Shown: positions 1 to 11,294, numbered from the stretch's first letter. The stretch: DNA of 64,000 nt from Bacillota bacterium (GCA_030834445.1 JAURFC010000003.1:1-64000), one strand, 5' to 3'. Numbers and translations are program-made. Notes: a model not told the origin generated them from the sequence alone.

Positions 1-45
1 ATCGGAGCAAGGTTAACAGACTGTGTCAAGGAGGAAAAAGAATTC

Positions 46-357
46 ATGGCCAAAACAAAGAAAATCCGTGTTCGACTCAAAGCTTTTGATCACAAGATCT
101 TAGATCTTAGTGTGCAAAAATTGATCGCTGCGGTCCGGAAATCCGGTGCTAATGTGGTGGGACCCATCCCGCTACCGACTGAGAAGGAAGTGTATACGGT
201 CCTTCGTTCGGTGCATAAATATAAAGATGCACGTGAACAATTTGAAATTCGTACACATAAACGATTGATCGATATCACCGATCACAATAAGGCGACGGTT
301 GACACGTTACGTCAACTCGACCTTCCTAATGGTGTTGATATCGACATTAAGTTATAA
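46..357 (+). CDS. rpsJ: 30S ribosomal protein S10
   Basis: S10 motifs ([23 protein letters not shown]); first gene of S10 operon; AGGAGG SD. Confidence 0.97.
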   Translation: MAKTKKIRVRLKAFDHKILDLSVQKLIAAVRKSGANVVGPIPLPTEKEVYTVLRSVHKYKDAREQFEIRTHKRLIDITDHNKATVDTLRQLDLPNGVDIDIKL

Positions 358-371
358 GGAGGGAGGTTACC

Positions 372-1082
372 ATGAAATCATTAATTGGAAAAAAAGTCGG
401 CATGACGCAAGTCTTTGCTGAAGATGGAACCGCCTATTCCGTCACCGTCGTGGAAGTCACCCCGAACGTGGTTACCGCGATTAAAACCGTGGAAAAAGAT
501 GGCTATAGCGCTATCCAAGTCGGTTTTGGTGATATTAAAGAAAAACGCTTAAACAAACCCGAATTAGGCCAATTCAAAAAAGCGAATGTTGCTGCGAAAG
601 CAAGTTTGCATGAACTTCAACTTTCTGACGCAAGTGCAATCCAAGTTGGGGATGCCTTAACGGTCAACCAATTTAAGGTCGGCGATGTTGTCGATGTCAT
701 TGGTGTTTCAAAAGGTAAAGGTTACTCCGGTGCTATTAAACGTTGGCACTTCAAAATCGGACCCAAAGGTCACGGGGCTTCCGGTCCTCATCGTTCCCAA
801 GGTTCGATGGCAACCGTTGGTCGTACCAACAACCGTGTTCACCCTGGTAAGAAAATGGCAGGGCACCACGGGAATCAACAAACCACCGTGTTAAATTTAC
901 TCGTAGTGGGCGTGGATGAAGCACGTAACGCCTTACTCATTCGTGGCGGATTACCGGGCCCGAATAAAGGCTTATTAAAAATCCGTACAGCGGTCAAAAC
1001 CCAATTAGGACAACCACTCGTCGCCAAACCACTCATCAATCGTCAATCACAACCTGCAGCTGAACAAGCTGAAGGGAAATAG
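372..1082 (+). CDS. rplC: 50S ribosomal protein L3
   Basis: MKSLIGKKVGMTQVF start; operon order. Confidence 0.97.
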   Translation: MKSLIGKKVGMTQVFAEDGTAYSVTVVEVTPNVVTAIKTVEKDGYSAIQVGFGDIKEKRLNKPELGQFKKANVAAKASLHELQLSDASAIQVGDALTVNQFKVGDVVDVIGVSKGKGYSGAIKRWHFKIGPKGHGASGPHRSQGSMATVGRTNNRVHPGKKMAGHHGNQQTTVLNLLVVGVDEARNALLIRGGLPGPNKGLLKIRTAVKTQLGQPLVAKPLINRQSQPAAEQAEGK

Positions 1083-1093
1083 GAGGATCCATC

Positions 1094-1738
1094 ATGGCAA
1101 AAAAAGCAACGGGTTTATCCGTTGACGTTCTCGGTTTAGATGGTAAAAAGGTCGCTGACCTTTCCTTAAACCCGGAAGTCTTCTCGATTGAACCTCATAC
1201 CCAATCCATGTTTGATGCGGTCTTAAATGCGCAAAGCAATGCCCGTCAAGCGAATGCAAAAACCAAGACGCGTGCCGAAGTCTCCGGTTCCGGGATTAAA
1301 CCATGGAAACAAAAAGGAACAGGTCGTGCTCGTGCCGGTGCCAAACAATCCCCCATTTGGGTGGGTGGTGGTGTCGCTTTCGGTCCAACCGGAAATGAAA
1401 ACTATCGTCGTTCACAAAACAAAAAACAATATCGTCTTGCGTTACGCTCTGCCTTATCGCAAAAATTCTTAGACAATAAACTCATCGTGGTCGATGCAGT
1501 GACCTTATCCACGCCTAAAACTAAAGATGCGGTTGCCTTACTCGGTGCCTTATCGGTTTCTGGCAAAGTTATGTTTGTCCTTGATCAATTTGATGAAAAT
1601 TTTGCCTTAAGTGTTCGTAACTTAAATACGGTTTTAGCGGTGAGCCGTCAAAACATGTCTGTCCTTGACCTTGTCAATGCGGATTTTGTCGTCATGACGC
1701 AAGCTTCCGTAAAAGCAATCGAGGAGGTTCTCCAATAA
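1094..1738 (+). CDS. rplD: 50S ribosomal protein L4
   Basis: GSGIKPWKQKGTGRARAGAKQSPIWVGGG motif; operon order. Confidence 0.97.
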   Translation: MAKKATGLSVDVLGLDGKKVADLSLNPEVFSIEPHTQSMFDAVLNAQSNARQANAKTKTRAEVSGSGIKPWKQKGTGRARAGAKQSPIWVGGGVAFGPTGNENYRRSQNKKQYRLALRSALSQKFLDNKLIVVDAVTLSTPKTKDAVALLGALSVSGKVMFVLDQFDENFALSVRNLNTVLAVSRQNMSVLDLVNADFVVMTQASVKAIEEVLQ

Positions 1739-2148
1739 TGGCTCGTGCTAAGAAAGTCGCTGAAGAAGTGACCACCCCTGAAGTCGTTGATGCCAAGTCT
1801 GCAAAAAAAGCCAAAGCGAACGTGACGGAAACCGTTGCTACCGCGAAAGTTTCCCCGGCTACCATCAAAGCGTTTGATGTGATTCGTCGTCCGCTCATTA
1901 CTGAAAAGTCGATGGCGAAACTCGAAAAACAAAATAAAGTAACGGTGGAAGTTTTACCCACTGCCAACAAAACCGAAGTCAAACTTGCTTTTGAGGCGGT
2001 TTACAAAGTCAAAGTGCAAGCCGTGAACATTGTCAATGTTCGTGCGAAATTTACGCGCCGTGGTCGTTACCCAGGTACGATCTCTGGCTTTAAGAAAGCG
2101 GTCGTGACGCTTGTCAGCGGACAAGCCCTCGACTTATTTAAGGAATAG
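1738..2148 (+). CDS. rplW: 50S ribosomal protein L23 with ~40-aa N-terminal extension
   Basis: [14 protein letters not shown] core; SD in the rplD 3' end; start overlaps rplD stop. Confidence 0.95.
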   Translation: MARAKKVAEEVTTPEVVDAKSAKKAKANVTETVATAKVSPATIKAFDVIRRPLITEKSMAKLEKQNKVTVEVLPTANKTEVKLAFEAVYKVKVQAVNIVNVRAKFTRRGRYPGTISGFKKAVVTLVSGQALDLFKE

Positions 2149-2159
2149 GAGGAACGTTT

Positions 2160-2993
2160 ATGGCAATTCGTACATATCGTCCTTATACCCCTTCCCGTCG
2201 TGCGATGACGAATTCGACGTTTGAAGAACTCACCACCCGCACGCCTGTGAAGGCGTTATTAAGCAAAAACCGTAAACACGCTGGTCGTAACAATCAAGGT
2301 GTCATCACGACACGTCACCAAGGTGGCGGTAATAAACGTCGTTATCGTTTAATTGACTTTAAACGCAATAAAGACAACATTCCTGCAATTGTGGCGACCA
2401 TTGAATACGATCCGAACCGTAACGCATTCATCTCGTTATTAAATTATAAAGATGGTGAAAAACGTTACATCTTAGCACCGAAAGATTTAGAGGTGGGTTC
2501 CGTCATTGTTTCAGGTGAAACAGCCGATATTAAAGTCGGTAACGCCTTACCCTTAGCCAATATTCCGGAAGGGACCTTCGTTCATAACGTTGAACTCCGT
2601 CCGGGTCGTGGCGGGCAAATGGCCCGTTCCGCGGGAACATCCGTCCAAATTCTTGGGAAAGAAGATAAATACGTTACCTTACGATTAACCTCAGGTGAAG
2701 TACGTAAAGTATTAGCGAATTGCCGCGCGACCATCGGGATTGTTGGCAACGAGGAATTCAATCTTATTAATTTAGGAAAAGCTGGTAAATCACGTTGGTT
2801 AGGCAAACGTCCTGCCGTCTCTGGTTCGCGTATGAACCCTGTTGATCACCCTCATGGTGGTGGTGAAGGGAAATCGCCGATTGGACGTGACGCACCACGC
2901 ACCCCTTGGGGTAAACGTTCTCAAGGTGTGAAAACACGTAATACGAAGAAAGCGTCGAGCAAACTTATCATCCGACGCATTAACGATAAATAG
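2160..2993 (+). CDS. rplB: 50S ribosomal protein L2
   Basis: [31 protein letters not shown] motifs. Confidence 0.98.
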   Translation: MAIRTYRPYTPSRRAMTNSTFEELTTRTPVKALLSKNRKHAGRNNQGVITTRHQGGGNKRRYRLIDFKRNKDNIPAIVATIEYDPNRNAFISLLNYKDGEKRYILAPKDLEVGSVIVSGETADIKVGNALPLANIPEGTFVHNVELRPGRGGQMARSAGTSVQILGKEDKYVTLRLTSGEVRKVLANCRATIGIVGNEEFNLINLGKAGKSRWLGKRPAVSGSRMNPVDHPHGGGEGKSPIGRDAPRTPWGKRSQGVKTRNTKKASSKLIIRRINDK

Positions 2994-3004
2994 GAGGCTA
3001 GCAC

Positions 3005-3298
3005 ATGGCACGTAGTATTAAAAAAGGACCGTTCTACGACGACTACTTAATGAAAAAAGTAGAAGCGTTAAACGCGGCCAAGAAAAAAGAAATCATTAAA
3101 ACATGGTCACGCCGTTCCACGATCATGCCTCAATTTATCGAACACACCTTCGCGGTCTATAACGGAAAAGAACATATTACCGTTTATATCACCGAAGATA
3201 TGGTCGGTCATAAATTAGGGGAATTCGCTCCAACGCGTACGTATAAAGGTCATACGGGTCATACTGCAGAAGATAAAGCTGCAGCGACTTCGAAATAG
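3005..3298 (+). CDS. rpsS: 30S ribosomal protein S19
   Basis: [35 protein letters not shown]. Confidence 0.97.
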   Translation: MARSIKKGPFYDDYLMKKVEALNAAKKKEIIKTWSRRSTIMPQFIEHTFAVYNGKEHITVYITEDMVGHKLGEFAPTRTYKGHTGHTAEDKAAATSK

Positions 3299-3310
3299 GG
3301 AGGCACACGC

Positions 3311-3661
3311 ATGAAACAAGATTTTGCGAAAGCCATCGCCTATAACGTCAAAGTGACCCCTCGTAAAGCCAAACTCGTGGTCGACCTTGTGAAAGGAAAA
3401 TCCGTAAATGAAGCCCTTGCGATTTTAGCCAACGTCAACCGTAAAGCGGTCAGTGATGTCGTTAAAGTCATCAAGTCGGCTGCGGCGAATGCGGTGAAAA
3501 ATCACCAAATGACCGAAGCCTTCCTTTATGTCGCTGAATTAGCGGCCAACGAAGGCAAACGTGACAAACGTTTTATGCCACGTGGAAAAGGCTCCGCCTC
3601 GAAAATCATCAAACGTAAAACTCACCTCTTCTGTGTGGTGAAAGAAAGAGCAGGTGCGTAA
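3311..3661 (+). CDS. rplV: 50S ribosomal protein L22
   Basis: VTPRKAKLVVDLVKGKSVNEAL; operon order. Confidence 0.96.
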   Translation: MKQDFAKAIAYNVKVTPRKAKLVVDLVKGKSVNEALAILANVNRKAVSDVVKVIKSAAANAVKNHQMTEAFLYVAELAANEGKRDKRFMPRGKGSASKIIKRKTHLFCVVKERAGA

Positions 3662-3663
3662 AC

Positions 3664-4374
3664 ATGGGTCACAAAATTAATCCAGTTGGTTTCCGTGTCG
3701 GTGTCGGACGTGGATGGAATTCCCGTTGGTATGCGAATAAAAAAGATTTCGCAAGTTTCTTATTAGAAGATATTAAGATTCGTCAATACCTTGACAAAGA
3801 ACTCAAAGAAGCGCTCGTTTCTCGTATTGAAATCGAACGTCAAAAAACCGATCGTGGTACGAACGTCAACGTCTTATGCCATGTCGCCCGTCCAGGAGTT
3901 GTTATTGGTCAAGATGGCGCGAACGTCAATCGTTTAACCAAATATTTAAACAAAGTCGTTAAATCCGGTAGTTTAAAACTCGATGTTATCGAAGTGAAAG
4001 CCCCTGATTTAGATGCGCGTCTTGTCGCCTTATCGATTGCCAAAGAACTCGAAGCGCGTGCTTCCTTCCGTACGGCCCAAAAGAAAGCCATTCAACGTGT
4101 CAAGAAAGCCGGTGCCAAAGGCGTTAAAACCCTTGTCATGGGTCGACTTGGTGGTGCTGAAATTGCCCGTGGTGAAGGGTATCATGACGGAATTATCCCG
4201 TTACATACCTTACGTTCAGATATCGATTTTGCCAAAGTAGAAGCCCATACCACCTATGGTCGATTAGGCGTTAAAGTCTGGATCTGCCGTGGTGATTATG
4301 ATAATCGTCCAACCGTTTCGGGGGATCGTGAACTTATCGATGAACCTGAAGTAGCGACCGAAGAAGGAGAATAA
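3664..4374 (+). CDS. rpsC: 30S ribosomal protein S3
   Basis: [15 protein letters not shown] domain [39 protein letters not shown]. Confidence 0.97.
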   Translation: MGHKINPVGFRVGVGRGWNSRWYANKKDFASFLLEDIKIRQYLDKELKEALVSRIEIERQKTDRGTNVNVLCHVARPGVVIGQDGANVNRLTKYLNKVVKSGSLKLDVIEVKAPDLDARLVALSIAKELEARASFRTAQKKAIQRVKKAGAKGVKTLVMGRLGGAEIARGEGYHDGIIPLHTLRSDIDFAKVEAHTTYGRLGVKVWICRGDYDNRPTVSGDRELIDEPEVATEEGE

Positions 4375-4376
4375 CG

Positions 4377-4793
4377 ATGTTACAACCAAAACGTGTCAAA
4401 TATCGTCGTCCTCACGGCATTAAGTACGAAGGATTATCCAAAGCTGGGAATGAAGTCAGCTTTGGGGAATTCGGCTTACAAGCTGTCGAAGGAAACTGGG
4501 TCACCGATCGTCAAATCGAAGCCGCTCGTGTTGTGCTTAATAACTACACAAAACGTGCCGGTAAAATTTGGATTCGCATTTTCCCACATTTAGCCAAAAC
4601 CAAAAAACCAGCCGAAGTCCGAATGGGTTCTGGGAAAGGTAATCCTGAATTCTGGGTCGCGGTTGTGAAAAAGAATCGTGTAATGTTTGAAATCGGTGGC
4701 GTCCCTGAAGATGTCGCGATGGAAGCTTTACGCCTTGCTGCCTACAAATTACCGTTAAAGTCTAAGATTATTCGCAAGGATGGAGGTCAATAA
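4377..4793 (+). CDS. rplP: 50S ribosomal protein L16
   Basis: [36 protein letters not shown]. Confidence 0.97.
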   Translation: MLQPKRVKYRRPHGIKYEGLSKAGNEVSFGEFGLQAVEGNWVTDRQIEAARVVLNNYTKRAGKIWIRIFPHLAKTKKPAEVRMGSGKGNPEFWVAVVKKNRVMFEIGGVPEDVAMEALRLAAYKLPLKSKIIRKDGGQ

Positions 4794-4795
4794 GC

Positions 4796-4996
4796 ATGTT
4801 AAAACTCAAAGATATTCGCGACATGAAAACCAGTGAACTTGAAGCGCAAGTGTATTCTTTAAAAGAACAACTTTTTAACCTTCGTCGCCAACAAGCCGTT
4901 GGCCAACTAAAAAATGGGAAGGATCTAACCTCGATTCGTAAAGACATCGCGCGCATTTACACGGTCATTCGTGAACGCGAGTTAGGTCTTAAATAG
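4796..4996 (+). CDS. rpmC: 50S ribosomal protein L29
   Basis: [31 protein letters not shown]; operon order. Confidence 0.95.
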   Translation: MLKLKDIRDMKTSELEAQVYSLKEQLFNLRRQQAVGQLKNGKDLTSIRKDIARIYTVIRERELGLK

Positions 4997-5007
4997 GAGG
5001 AACGCAC

Positions 5008-5310
5008 ATGGAACGTTCATCACGTCGTAGCTTTCAAGGAGAAGTGGTCAACAACAAAAATGCGAAAACTATCGCTGTTCTTGTTGTCACACGTAAACCC
5101 CATCCGAAATATAAAAAGCTCGTTAAAGTATCCAAAAAATTCTTCGCCCATGATGAAGAAGGTATTGCGCAAATTGGCGATATCGTCACCATCATGGAAA
5201 CCCGTCCTTTATCGGCCACCAAACGCTTCCGTTTAGTGTCTGTCGATAAGAAGGGTGTGGCGTCAGTCGAACTCAAGGAGGACATCACGAATGGTTCAAA
5301 CGGAAACTAA
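5008..5310 (+). CDS. rpsQ: 30S ribosomal protein S17
   Basis: [27 protein letters not shown]; 3' end overlaps rplN start by 20 nt. Confidence 0.94.
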   Translation: MERSSRRSFQGEVVNNKNAKTIAVLVVTRKPHPKYKKLVKVSKKFFAHDEEGIAQIGDIVTIMETRPLSATKRFRLVSVDKKGVASVELKEDITNGSNGN

Positions 5311-5665
5311 TTTAGTCGTCGCGGATAACTCGGGGGCGAAAGCCGTCCGTATCTTCCGACTATTCGGAGGGTCTTTCCGTCGTTATTCTAGCATTGGCGA
5401 TATCGTCATGTGCTCAGTGAAAGATGCCATCCCCGATGGCCGTGTTAAAAAAGGTGACATCGTCAAAGGTGTGATCGTGCGTACGAAGAAAGCCATTCAC
5501 CGTCCTGACGGTAGTTCGATTTCCTTTGATGACAATGCGATTGTCATTATCAATGAAGATGGAACCCCCAAAGGCACCCGTGTGTTTGGTCCTGTCGCTC
5601 GCGAACTTCGTGATGCTGGAGAAGGTTTTATGAAAATCATCTCGCTTGCACCCGAAGTCTTATAA
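5291..5665 (+). CDS. rplN: 50S ribosomal protein L14 (start corrected from ORF track)
   Basis: [46 protein letters not shown] just upstream of 5291. Confidence 0.95.
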   Translation: MVQTETNLVVADNSGAKAVRIFRLFGGSFRRYSSIGDIVMCSVKDAIPDGRVKKGDIVKGVIVRTKKAIHRPDGSSISFDDNAIVIINEDGTPKGTRVFGPVARELRDAGEGFMKIISLAPEVL

Positions 5666-5674
5666 GGAGAACCT

Positions 5675-5989
5675 ATGGCACTTAAATTAAGAAAAGGTGA
5701 TAAAGTCATCGTCATCGCTGGCAAAGACAAAGGAAAAACTGGTACGATTCAAAAAGTCGACCGTGTCAATCTTCGTGTCGTTGTCGAAGGTGTTAATGTC
5801 CATAAAAAACACCAAAAACCAAAACAAAACAATCCTGAAGGTGCAATCTTAGAAATTTACGCACCCATTGATGCGTCCAATGTGGCACTCATCGATCCCA
5901 AAACCAAAAAAGCTACCCGAATTAAAATGGGTGTGGTCAAAGACAAGAAAGTCCGAATCGCGGTTAAATCCGGATCGGTCTTAGATTAA
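5675..5989 (+). CDS. rplX: 50S ribosomal protein L24
   Basis: [24 protein letters not shown] motif. Confidence 0.96.
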   Translation: MALKLRKGDKVIVIAGKDKGKTGTIQKVDRVNLRVVVEGVNVHKKHQKPKQNNPEGAILEIYAPIDASNVALIDPKTKKATRIKMGVVKDKKVRIAVKSGSVLD

Positions 5990-6000
5990 GGAGGTCGACT

Positions 6001-6729
6001 ATGGCAACCAAGAAAACCAAAGACGTGGAAACCACTGTCACGGCAGAACCCAAAGTCACCAAAGCGAAAGCACCTGCGAAAAAAGCAGCCCCCAAAGCAA
6101 CGGTAAAAGAAGTGGCTGCTGAAGCCAAGGTTGACGTCGCTGTGGCAGAAAAACCTGCGAAGAAAACTAAAAAAGCGGTCGTGACCTCCACACCACGCTT
6201 ACTCCAACGTTATCGTTCGGACATCGTTCCTGCCTTATTTAAATCGCTGCAATTATCGTCGGTGATGCAAGTCCCGGCGTTAGAAAAGATTGTCGTGAAC
6301 GTCGGGGTGGGTGATGCCACCGGTAACGCCAAGTTACTCGAAGAATCCGTTCGTGAACTCACCGATATCACCGGTCAAAAACCGGTGATTACCAAAGCGA
6401 AAAAATCCATCGCCACCTTCAAATTACGTGAAGGTCAAGCGATCGGTGCAAAAGTGACCTTACGCGGTCAGAAGATGTATGAGTTTCTCGATAAGCTCAT
6501 CGCCATCTCTTTACCCCGTGTGCGTGACTTCCGTGGGATTTCCCGTAACGCCTTTGATGGACGTGGGAACTATACCTTAGGGATCAAAGAACAACTCATT
6601 TTCCCAGAAATTAACTTTGATCGCGTGAATAAAGTTCGTGGGATGGACATTGTCATTGTCACCACAGCGAAAAACGACGACCATGCGTTTGCCTTATTAC
6701 AAGCATTCGGCATGCCGTTTAAACAATAA
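6001..6729 (+). CDS. rplE: 50S ribosomal protein L5 with ~60-aa Lys/Ala-rich N-terminal extension
   Basis: L5 core ([39 protein letters not shown]); AAGGAGG SD 5' of the extended start. Confidence 0.95.
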   Translation: MATKKTKDVETTVTAEPKVTKAKAPAKKAAPKATVKEVAAEAKVDVAVAEKPAKKTKKAVVTSTPRLLQRYRSDIVPALFKSLQLSSVMQVPALEKIVVNVGVGDATGNAKLLEESVRELTDITGQKPVITKAKKSIATFKLREGQAIGAKVTLRGQKMYEFLDKLIAISLPRVRDFRGISRNAFDGRGNYTLGIKEQLIFPEINFDRVNKVRGMDIVIVTTAKNDDHAFALLQAFGMPFKQ

Positions 6730-6741
6730 GGAGCATGAACC

Positions 6742-6927
6742 ATGGCCAAAACATCCATTAAAGTTCGTCACAAACGTACCCCAAAATTTGCAGTCCGAGC
6801 CTACTCGCGCTGTGAACGTTGCGGACGTCCTCACAGCGTTATCGCTAAATTCAAACTCTGCCGTATTTGTTTACGCGAGCTTGCCCATCGCGGGGAAATC
6901 CCTGGGATGAAAAAGGCAAGTTGGTAA
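6742..6927 (+). CDS. rpsN: 30S ribosomal protein S14, zinc-binding type (61 aa)
   Basis: CERCGRPH...[22 protein letters not shown]. Confidence 0.97.
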   Translation: MAKTSIKVRHKRTPKFAVRAYSRCERCGRPHSVIAKFKLCRICLRELAHRGEIPGMKKASW

Positions 6928-6941
6928 AGGAGGAATCACGT

Positions 6942-7337
6942 ATGCCATTTACTGATCCAATCGCCGATATGCTCACTCGGATTCGCAATGCGAATGCAAT
7001 GCGTCACGAAGCCGTGACCATTCCGAGCTCGAATCTCAAAGTCAAAATTGCTGAATTACTTCAACAAGAAGGTTTTATTCATTCCTTTGAAGTCATCGGT
7101 GATGTCAAGAAACAACTTATTGTTTCCCTAAAGTATACAACTGGCAATGTCCGCGTCATTAACGGGTTAAAACGTATTTCTAAACCCGGGTTACGTGTCA
7201 CGGCACCTGCCGACAAACTCCCACGTGTTTTACGTGGTTTGGGCGTGGCGATTATCTCCACATCCCAAGGCATTATGAGCGATCAAAAAGCTCGTGAAGC
7301 AGGCCTAGGTGGGGAAGTCCTCGCCTATGTCTGGTAA
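6942..7337 (+). CDS. rpsH: 30S ribosomal protein S8 (start corrected)
   Basis: [46 protein letters not shown]. Confidence 0.97.
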   Translation: MPFTDPIADMLTRIRNANAMRHEAVTIPSSNLKVKIAELLQQEGFIHSFEVIGDVKKQLIVSLKYTTGNVRVINGLKRISKPGLRVTAPADKLPRVLRGLGVAIISTSQGIMSDQKAREAGLGGEVLAYVW

Positions 7338-7348
7338 GGAGGTATCTC

Positions 7349-7897
7349 ATGTCACGCGTTGGAAATAAATTACTGCCTCTTCCCGCCGGTGTTAGTGTCA
7401 CCTTGAATGGTGGCGTAGCGACCGTAAAGGGTGGCAAAGGTGAACTTCACGTTACGATGCCTGAAGGCATTTCCTTTACCCAAGAAGGCTCCGTCATTAA
7501 CGTGACGCGCGCCAATGATTCAACCGAACTTAAAACGCTTCATGGCACAACGCGTGCCAACTTAGCGAATGCGGTTGTTGGTGTCTCCCAAGGCTATAAA
7601 AAAGAATTAGAACTCGTTGGGATTGGGTTCCGTTCGGTTGTCAAAGGTCAAGATCTTGTTTTAACCGTTGGTTTTTCCCATGAAGTGACGATTACGCCGT
7701 TACCGGGTGTGAAAATCACCGTCAACGAAAACACCAAGTTAAGCGTTGAAGGGGTCGATAAACAAGCCGTCGGTCAAGTTGCTGCGGCGATTCGCGCGGT
7801 GCGTAAACCGGAACCGTATCAAGGTAAAGGGATTCGTTATAAAGGCGAATACATCCGTCGTAAAGAAGGTAAGCGCGCTGCCGCTTCCGGGAAATAA
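7349..7897 (+). CDS. rplF: 50S ribosomal protein L6
   Basis: [36 protein letters not shown]. Confidence 0.97.
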   Translation: MSRVGNKLLPLPAGVSVTLNGGVATVKGGKGELHVTMPEGISFTQEGSVINVTRANDSTELKTLHGTTRANLANAVVGVSQGYKKELELVGIGFRSVVKGQDLVLTVGFSHEVTITPLPGVKITVNENTKLSVEGVDKQAVGQVAAAIRAVRKPEPYQGKGIRYKGEYIRRKEGKRAAASGK

Positions 7898-7911
7898 GAG
7901 AGGTTATCACG

Positions 7912-8262
7912 ATGATTATCAAAACATCCAAAAATGCCTTACGTCAATTACGTCACAAACGTATTCGTAAGACGCTTGCGGGAACCGCTGAACGTCCACG
8001 TTTAAGCGTCTACCGTTCGAACACCGCTCTTTATGTCCAAGTCATCAATGATGCCGCGGGTCAAACGCTTGTGGCAAGTTCAACGACCCAATTAAAATTA
8101 GGTAAAACGATCGCAGATGCGGCCAGCTTAGGCAAAGACGTCGCACAAAAAGCGTTAGCAGCTGGTATTACCACGGTCGTCTTTGACCGTTCCGGTTATT
8201 TATATCACGGGCGAATCAAAGCCTTAGCCGATGCGGCTCGTGAAGCTGGCTTAACATTCTAA
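7912..8262 (+). CDS. rplR: 50S ribosomal protein L18
   Basis: [45 protein letters not shown]. Confidence 0.96.
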   Translation: MIIKTSKNALRQLRHKRIRKTLAGTAERPRLSVYRSNTALYVQVINDAAGQTLVASSTTQLKLGKTIADAASLGKDVAQKALAAGITTVVFDRSGYLYHGRIKALADAAREAGLTF

Positions 8263-8276
8263 GGAGGATGGAACAC

Positions 8277-8837
8277 ATGGAACAAAACGAAGTTAAAGTG
8301 GAAAACACAGAACAACGCGCCGCCCAAGGACAACGTCCTCGTCGTCCTCGCCGTCCTCGCCGTGAATTTGAAGTCAAAGAATTCCAAGAACGTACCGTTG
8401 CAATCAAACGCGTTACCAAAGTTGTTAAAGGTGGTAAACACATGCGCTTTACGGCGCTTGTTGTCATCGGCAACGGCAAAGGTAAATACGGATTTGGTAC
8501 GGGCAAAGCGGGCGAAGTCCCTGATGCGATTAAAAAAGCCTTGGAAGCGGCCCGTAAAAACACCTCAACCATTACCTTCATTGGTGCGGATACCATCGCC
8601 CATGAAATTACCGGTCAATGGGGCGCATGCAATGTCTTCTTAAAACCTGCACCCGATGGGACAGGAATTATTGCCGGAGGTCCGGTTCGTGCAATTTTAG
8701 AACTCGCAGGCATTAAAAACGTGTACTCCAAAGTCTATGGCTCACGGGCTGCGATTAACATTATTCGCGCAACCCACCAAGCATTAAGTCAAATCAAAAC
8801 GAAGAAAGAATATCTTGCTCTTCGTGGTAAGTTATAG
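8277..8837 (+). CDS. rpsE: 30S ribosomal protein S5 with Arg/Pro-rich N-terminal tail
   Basis: [35 protein letters not shown]; the ATG at 8277 has better SD spacing than the ATG at 8268. Confidence 0.96.
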   Translation: MEQNEVKVENTEQRAAQGQRPRRPRRPRREFEVKEFQERTVAIKRVTKVVKGGKHMRFTALVVIGNGKGKYGFGTGKAGEVPDAIKKALEAARKNTSTITFIGADTIAHEITGQWGACNVFLKPAPDGTGIIAGGPVRAILELAGIKNVYSKVYGSRAAINIIRATHQALSQIKTKKEYLALRGKL

Positions 8838-8849
8838 GAGGATGCAGCG

Positions 8850-9293
8850 ATGGCACTTCATACATTAAAAGCAAATCCTGGCGCACGAAAACAAAAAGTT
8901 CGTGTCGGCCGGGGGATTGGATCCGGTTTCGGTAAACGTGCTGGCCGTGGTCAAAAAGGTCAATGGGCTCGTTCAGGTGGTGGTGTTTCCGCCGGCTTTG
9001 AAGGGGGTCAAAACCCAATTTATCGCCGTATTCCAAAACGTGGTTTTAAAAACTTTGCCCAAGTCAATGTCGGTGTGGTTAACCTCAGTGATCTCGAACA
9101 ATTCGTCGATAAAACCGAAGTCACACCCACCTTACTTGTGGAAGCTGGTTTAGTCAAAAAGACCGCTCAACTCATTAAAATCTTAGGCTTTGGTACGTTA
9201 ACCAAATCCTTAAAAGTATCTGCCCATCGTTTTTCAAAAACGGCCCAAGCTGGCATTGAAAAAGCGGGTGGAACCGTTGAGGTTTTACCATAA
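8850..9293 (+). CDS. rplO: 50S ribosomal protein L15
   Basis: LKANPGARKQKVRVGRGIGSGFGKRAGRGQKGQ. Confidence 0.97.
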   Translation: MALHTLKANPGARKQKVRVGRGIGSGFGKRAGRGQKGQWARSGGGVSAGFEGGQNPIYRRIPKRGFKNFAQVNVGVVNLSDLEQFVDKTEVTPTLLVEAGLVKKTAQLIKILGFGTLTKSLKVSAHRFSKTAQAGIEKAGGTVEVLP

Positions 9294-10651
9294 TGAAAAA
9301 ATTCGCGGCCATCTTTCGTAATAAGGAAATCGTCAATCGTATCTTTTTCGTCGTGATGATTCTTTTTGTCTTCCGAATTGGTGCGGCGATTACCGTTCCT
9401 GGCGTCACGGTTCAAGACGTCGATTTTCAAACCAATAACGCGTTATCCTTACTGAATTTACTCGGGGGTGGTGCGTTACAAAGCTTCTCGGTGTTTGCCT
9501 TAGGGGTTTCCCCGTACATCACCAGTAGCATTATCGTCCAACTGTTAGGGATGGATGTGTTACCCGCGTTAACCGAACTTAGTAAACAAGGTCAAACCGG
9601 TCGTAAGAAAATGGAAATGACCACGCGTTACTTAACGCTTCTATTAGGCGCGGTTCAAGCGTATGGGATTGTCCGTACGATGGAAACGTCAAGTTTTATT
9701 ACCCTCAATGACACCTCCTTCTGGAGCTATGCCTACATCGTCACCGTGCTTGTTGCTGGCGGGATGTTGGTCATGTGGCTTGGGGATCAAATTACCTCCA
9801 AAGGGATTGGTAACGGGATCTCCGTTATTATCTTTGCGGGGATCGTACGTTCCTTACCGTTACAAATCGAAGGTGCCTATAACAATTGGGTTGCCTTAAC
9901 GATTGGTTTGGATGTTGCCGTCTTACTCCAAGGCATTTTCCAATTCGCGATTTATGTGCTTTCCTTTATTCTCATCATCGCCTTTGTTACGTTCATTGAA
10001 TCGAGTAAACGTAAGATTCCGGTTCAAAACGCCGGAAAATCAGGGAGTGCAGAATACGCGAAAGCGAGTTTCTTACCGATTAAAATTAATAGCGCAGGGG
10101 TGATTCCTGTCATTTTCGCCTCGTCGATTATGCTCGCGCCAAGCGTTATTGTCAGTTTTATTTCCGGCGCCAATCCCAATGCGGAATGGTTAAAAATCTT
10201 TGACTCTTCGGCCACGGTCACCATGCCTTGGTTTAATGAGCAAACGTTCCAATTCCCGTGGGGTCTCATCATCTACTTAACGTTAACGGTTGTGTTTACG
10301 TTCTTTTATTCAAACTTACAAATCAATCCGCAACGGATGGCAGAAAACTTCCAAAAAAATGGTTCCTATATTCCAGGCATTCGTCCGGGGGTGGAAACCG
10401 AACGGTATGTCACCAAAGTGCTCAACCGTGTCACCGTATTAGGAGCTGCGGCATTAGGCTTTATTGCCGCCTTACCGATTGTCTTAGTCTTATTACAAAT
10501 TGTTCCTGATCAATCCCTTGCCTTAGGAGGTACGGGTCTTATCATCGTTGTGGGGGTTGCCTTAGAAATCAACAACCAAATCGATGGCTTACTGGCAGGA
10601 AAAAGCTATGAAGAAGTCTTAGCCTCAGGAGGACGTAATCGTAATGATTAA
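9293..10651 (+). CDS. secY: Preprotein translocase subunit SecY
   Basis: SecY motifs (GVSPYITSSIIVQLLGMD, RKMEMTTRYLTLLL, FQKNGSYIPGIRPG); overlaps rplO stop by 1 nt. Confidence 0.98.
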   Translation: MKKFAAIFRNKEIVNRIFFVVMILFVFRIGAAITVPGVTVQDVDFQTNNALSLLNLLGGGALQSFSVFALGVSPYITSSIIVQLLGMDVLPALTELSKQGQTGRKKMEMTTRYLTLLLGAVQAYGIVRTMETSSFITLNDTSFWSYAYIVTVLVAGGMLVMWLGDQITSKGIGNGISVIIFAGIVRSLPLQIEGAYNNWVALTIGLDVAVLLQGIFQFAIYVLSFILIIAFVTFIESSKRKIPVQNAGKSGSAEYAKASFLPIKINSAGVIPVIFASSIMLAPSVIVSFISGANPNAEWLKIFDSSATVTMPWFNEQTFQFPWGLIIYLTLTVVFTFFYSNLQINPQRMAENFQKNGSYIPGIRPGVETERYVTKVLNRVTVLGAAALGFIAALPIVLVLLQIVPDQSLALGGTGLIIVVGVALEINNQIDGLLAGKSYEEVLASGGRNRND

Positions 10652-11294
10652 TGCGATTTTGCTTGGACCTCCGGCTGCCGGTAAAGGCTCTGTAGCAAAA
10701 CTTTTAAGTAAGCATTATCATCTCCCGCATATTTCCACTGGGGATATGTTCCGTGAAGCGATGGAGGCAAAAACACCTGTTGGGATTCTTGCTGCTTCGT
10801 ACATCGACAAGGGAAATCTTGTCCCGGATGATGTCACGATTGCGCTCGTGGAAGAACGTTTATCCCAACCTGATTGTCGTCATGGCTTTATGTTTGACGG
10901 ATTCCCGCGAACCATCGTCCAGGCAGACGCCCTTGAAAAATTATTAAAAAAAATCAAGCGACCCATTAATACGGTCCTTGAATTTGAATGTAATCGGCCT
11001 GAGCTTATTCGTCGCATTACCGGTCGTCGTATATGCAGCGAATGTGGGACACCGTATCATATCGATACGATGAAACCCAAAAAAGAAGGTGTGTGTGACC
11101 ATGATGGTGCCCCCCTTCTGACTCGAAAAGACGACAACGTCGAAGCCTTCACCGTACGGTTAAAGGCGTATGACGAACTGACCGCTCCATTAATCGGCTA
11201 CTACCAAGCCAAAGGGCTCATAACCCAATTTGATGGCGTGAAAGCAACGGTGGATCTGTTTGAGGACGTGAAAGCGTTTCTCGATACGTTATGA
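10644..11294 (+). CDS. adk: Adenylate kinase (zinc-lid type)
   Basis: GPPAAGKGSVAKLL; GRRICSECGTPYH lid; operon order. Confidence 0.97.
   Translation: MINAILLGPPAAGKGSVAKLLSKHYHLPHISTGDMFREAMEAKTPVGILAASYIDKGNLVPDDVTIALVEERLSQPDCRHGFMFDGFPRTIVQADALEKLLKKIKRPINTVLEFECNRPELIRRITGRRICSECGTPYHIDTMKPKKEGVCDHDGAPLLTRKDDNVEAFTVRLKAYDELTAPLIGYYQAKGLITQFDGVKATVDLFEDVKAFLDTL

Noticed and set aside
5291-5310. 20-nt overlap of rpsQ and rplN
   Set aside because: Short C-terminal extension of S17 over the L14 start; compatible with ordinary translational coupling.
8216-8596. 126-aa antisense ORF opposite rpsE (also 1648..1982, 26629..27180, 36921..37322 and others)
   Set aside because: Antisense shadows of conserved coding genes with no SD or family motifs; composition artefacts.
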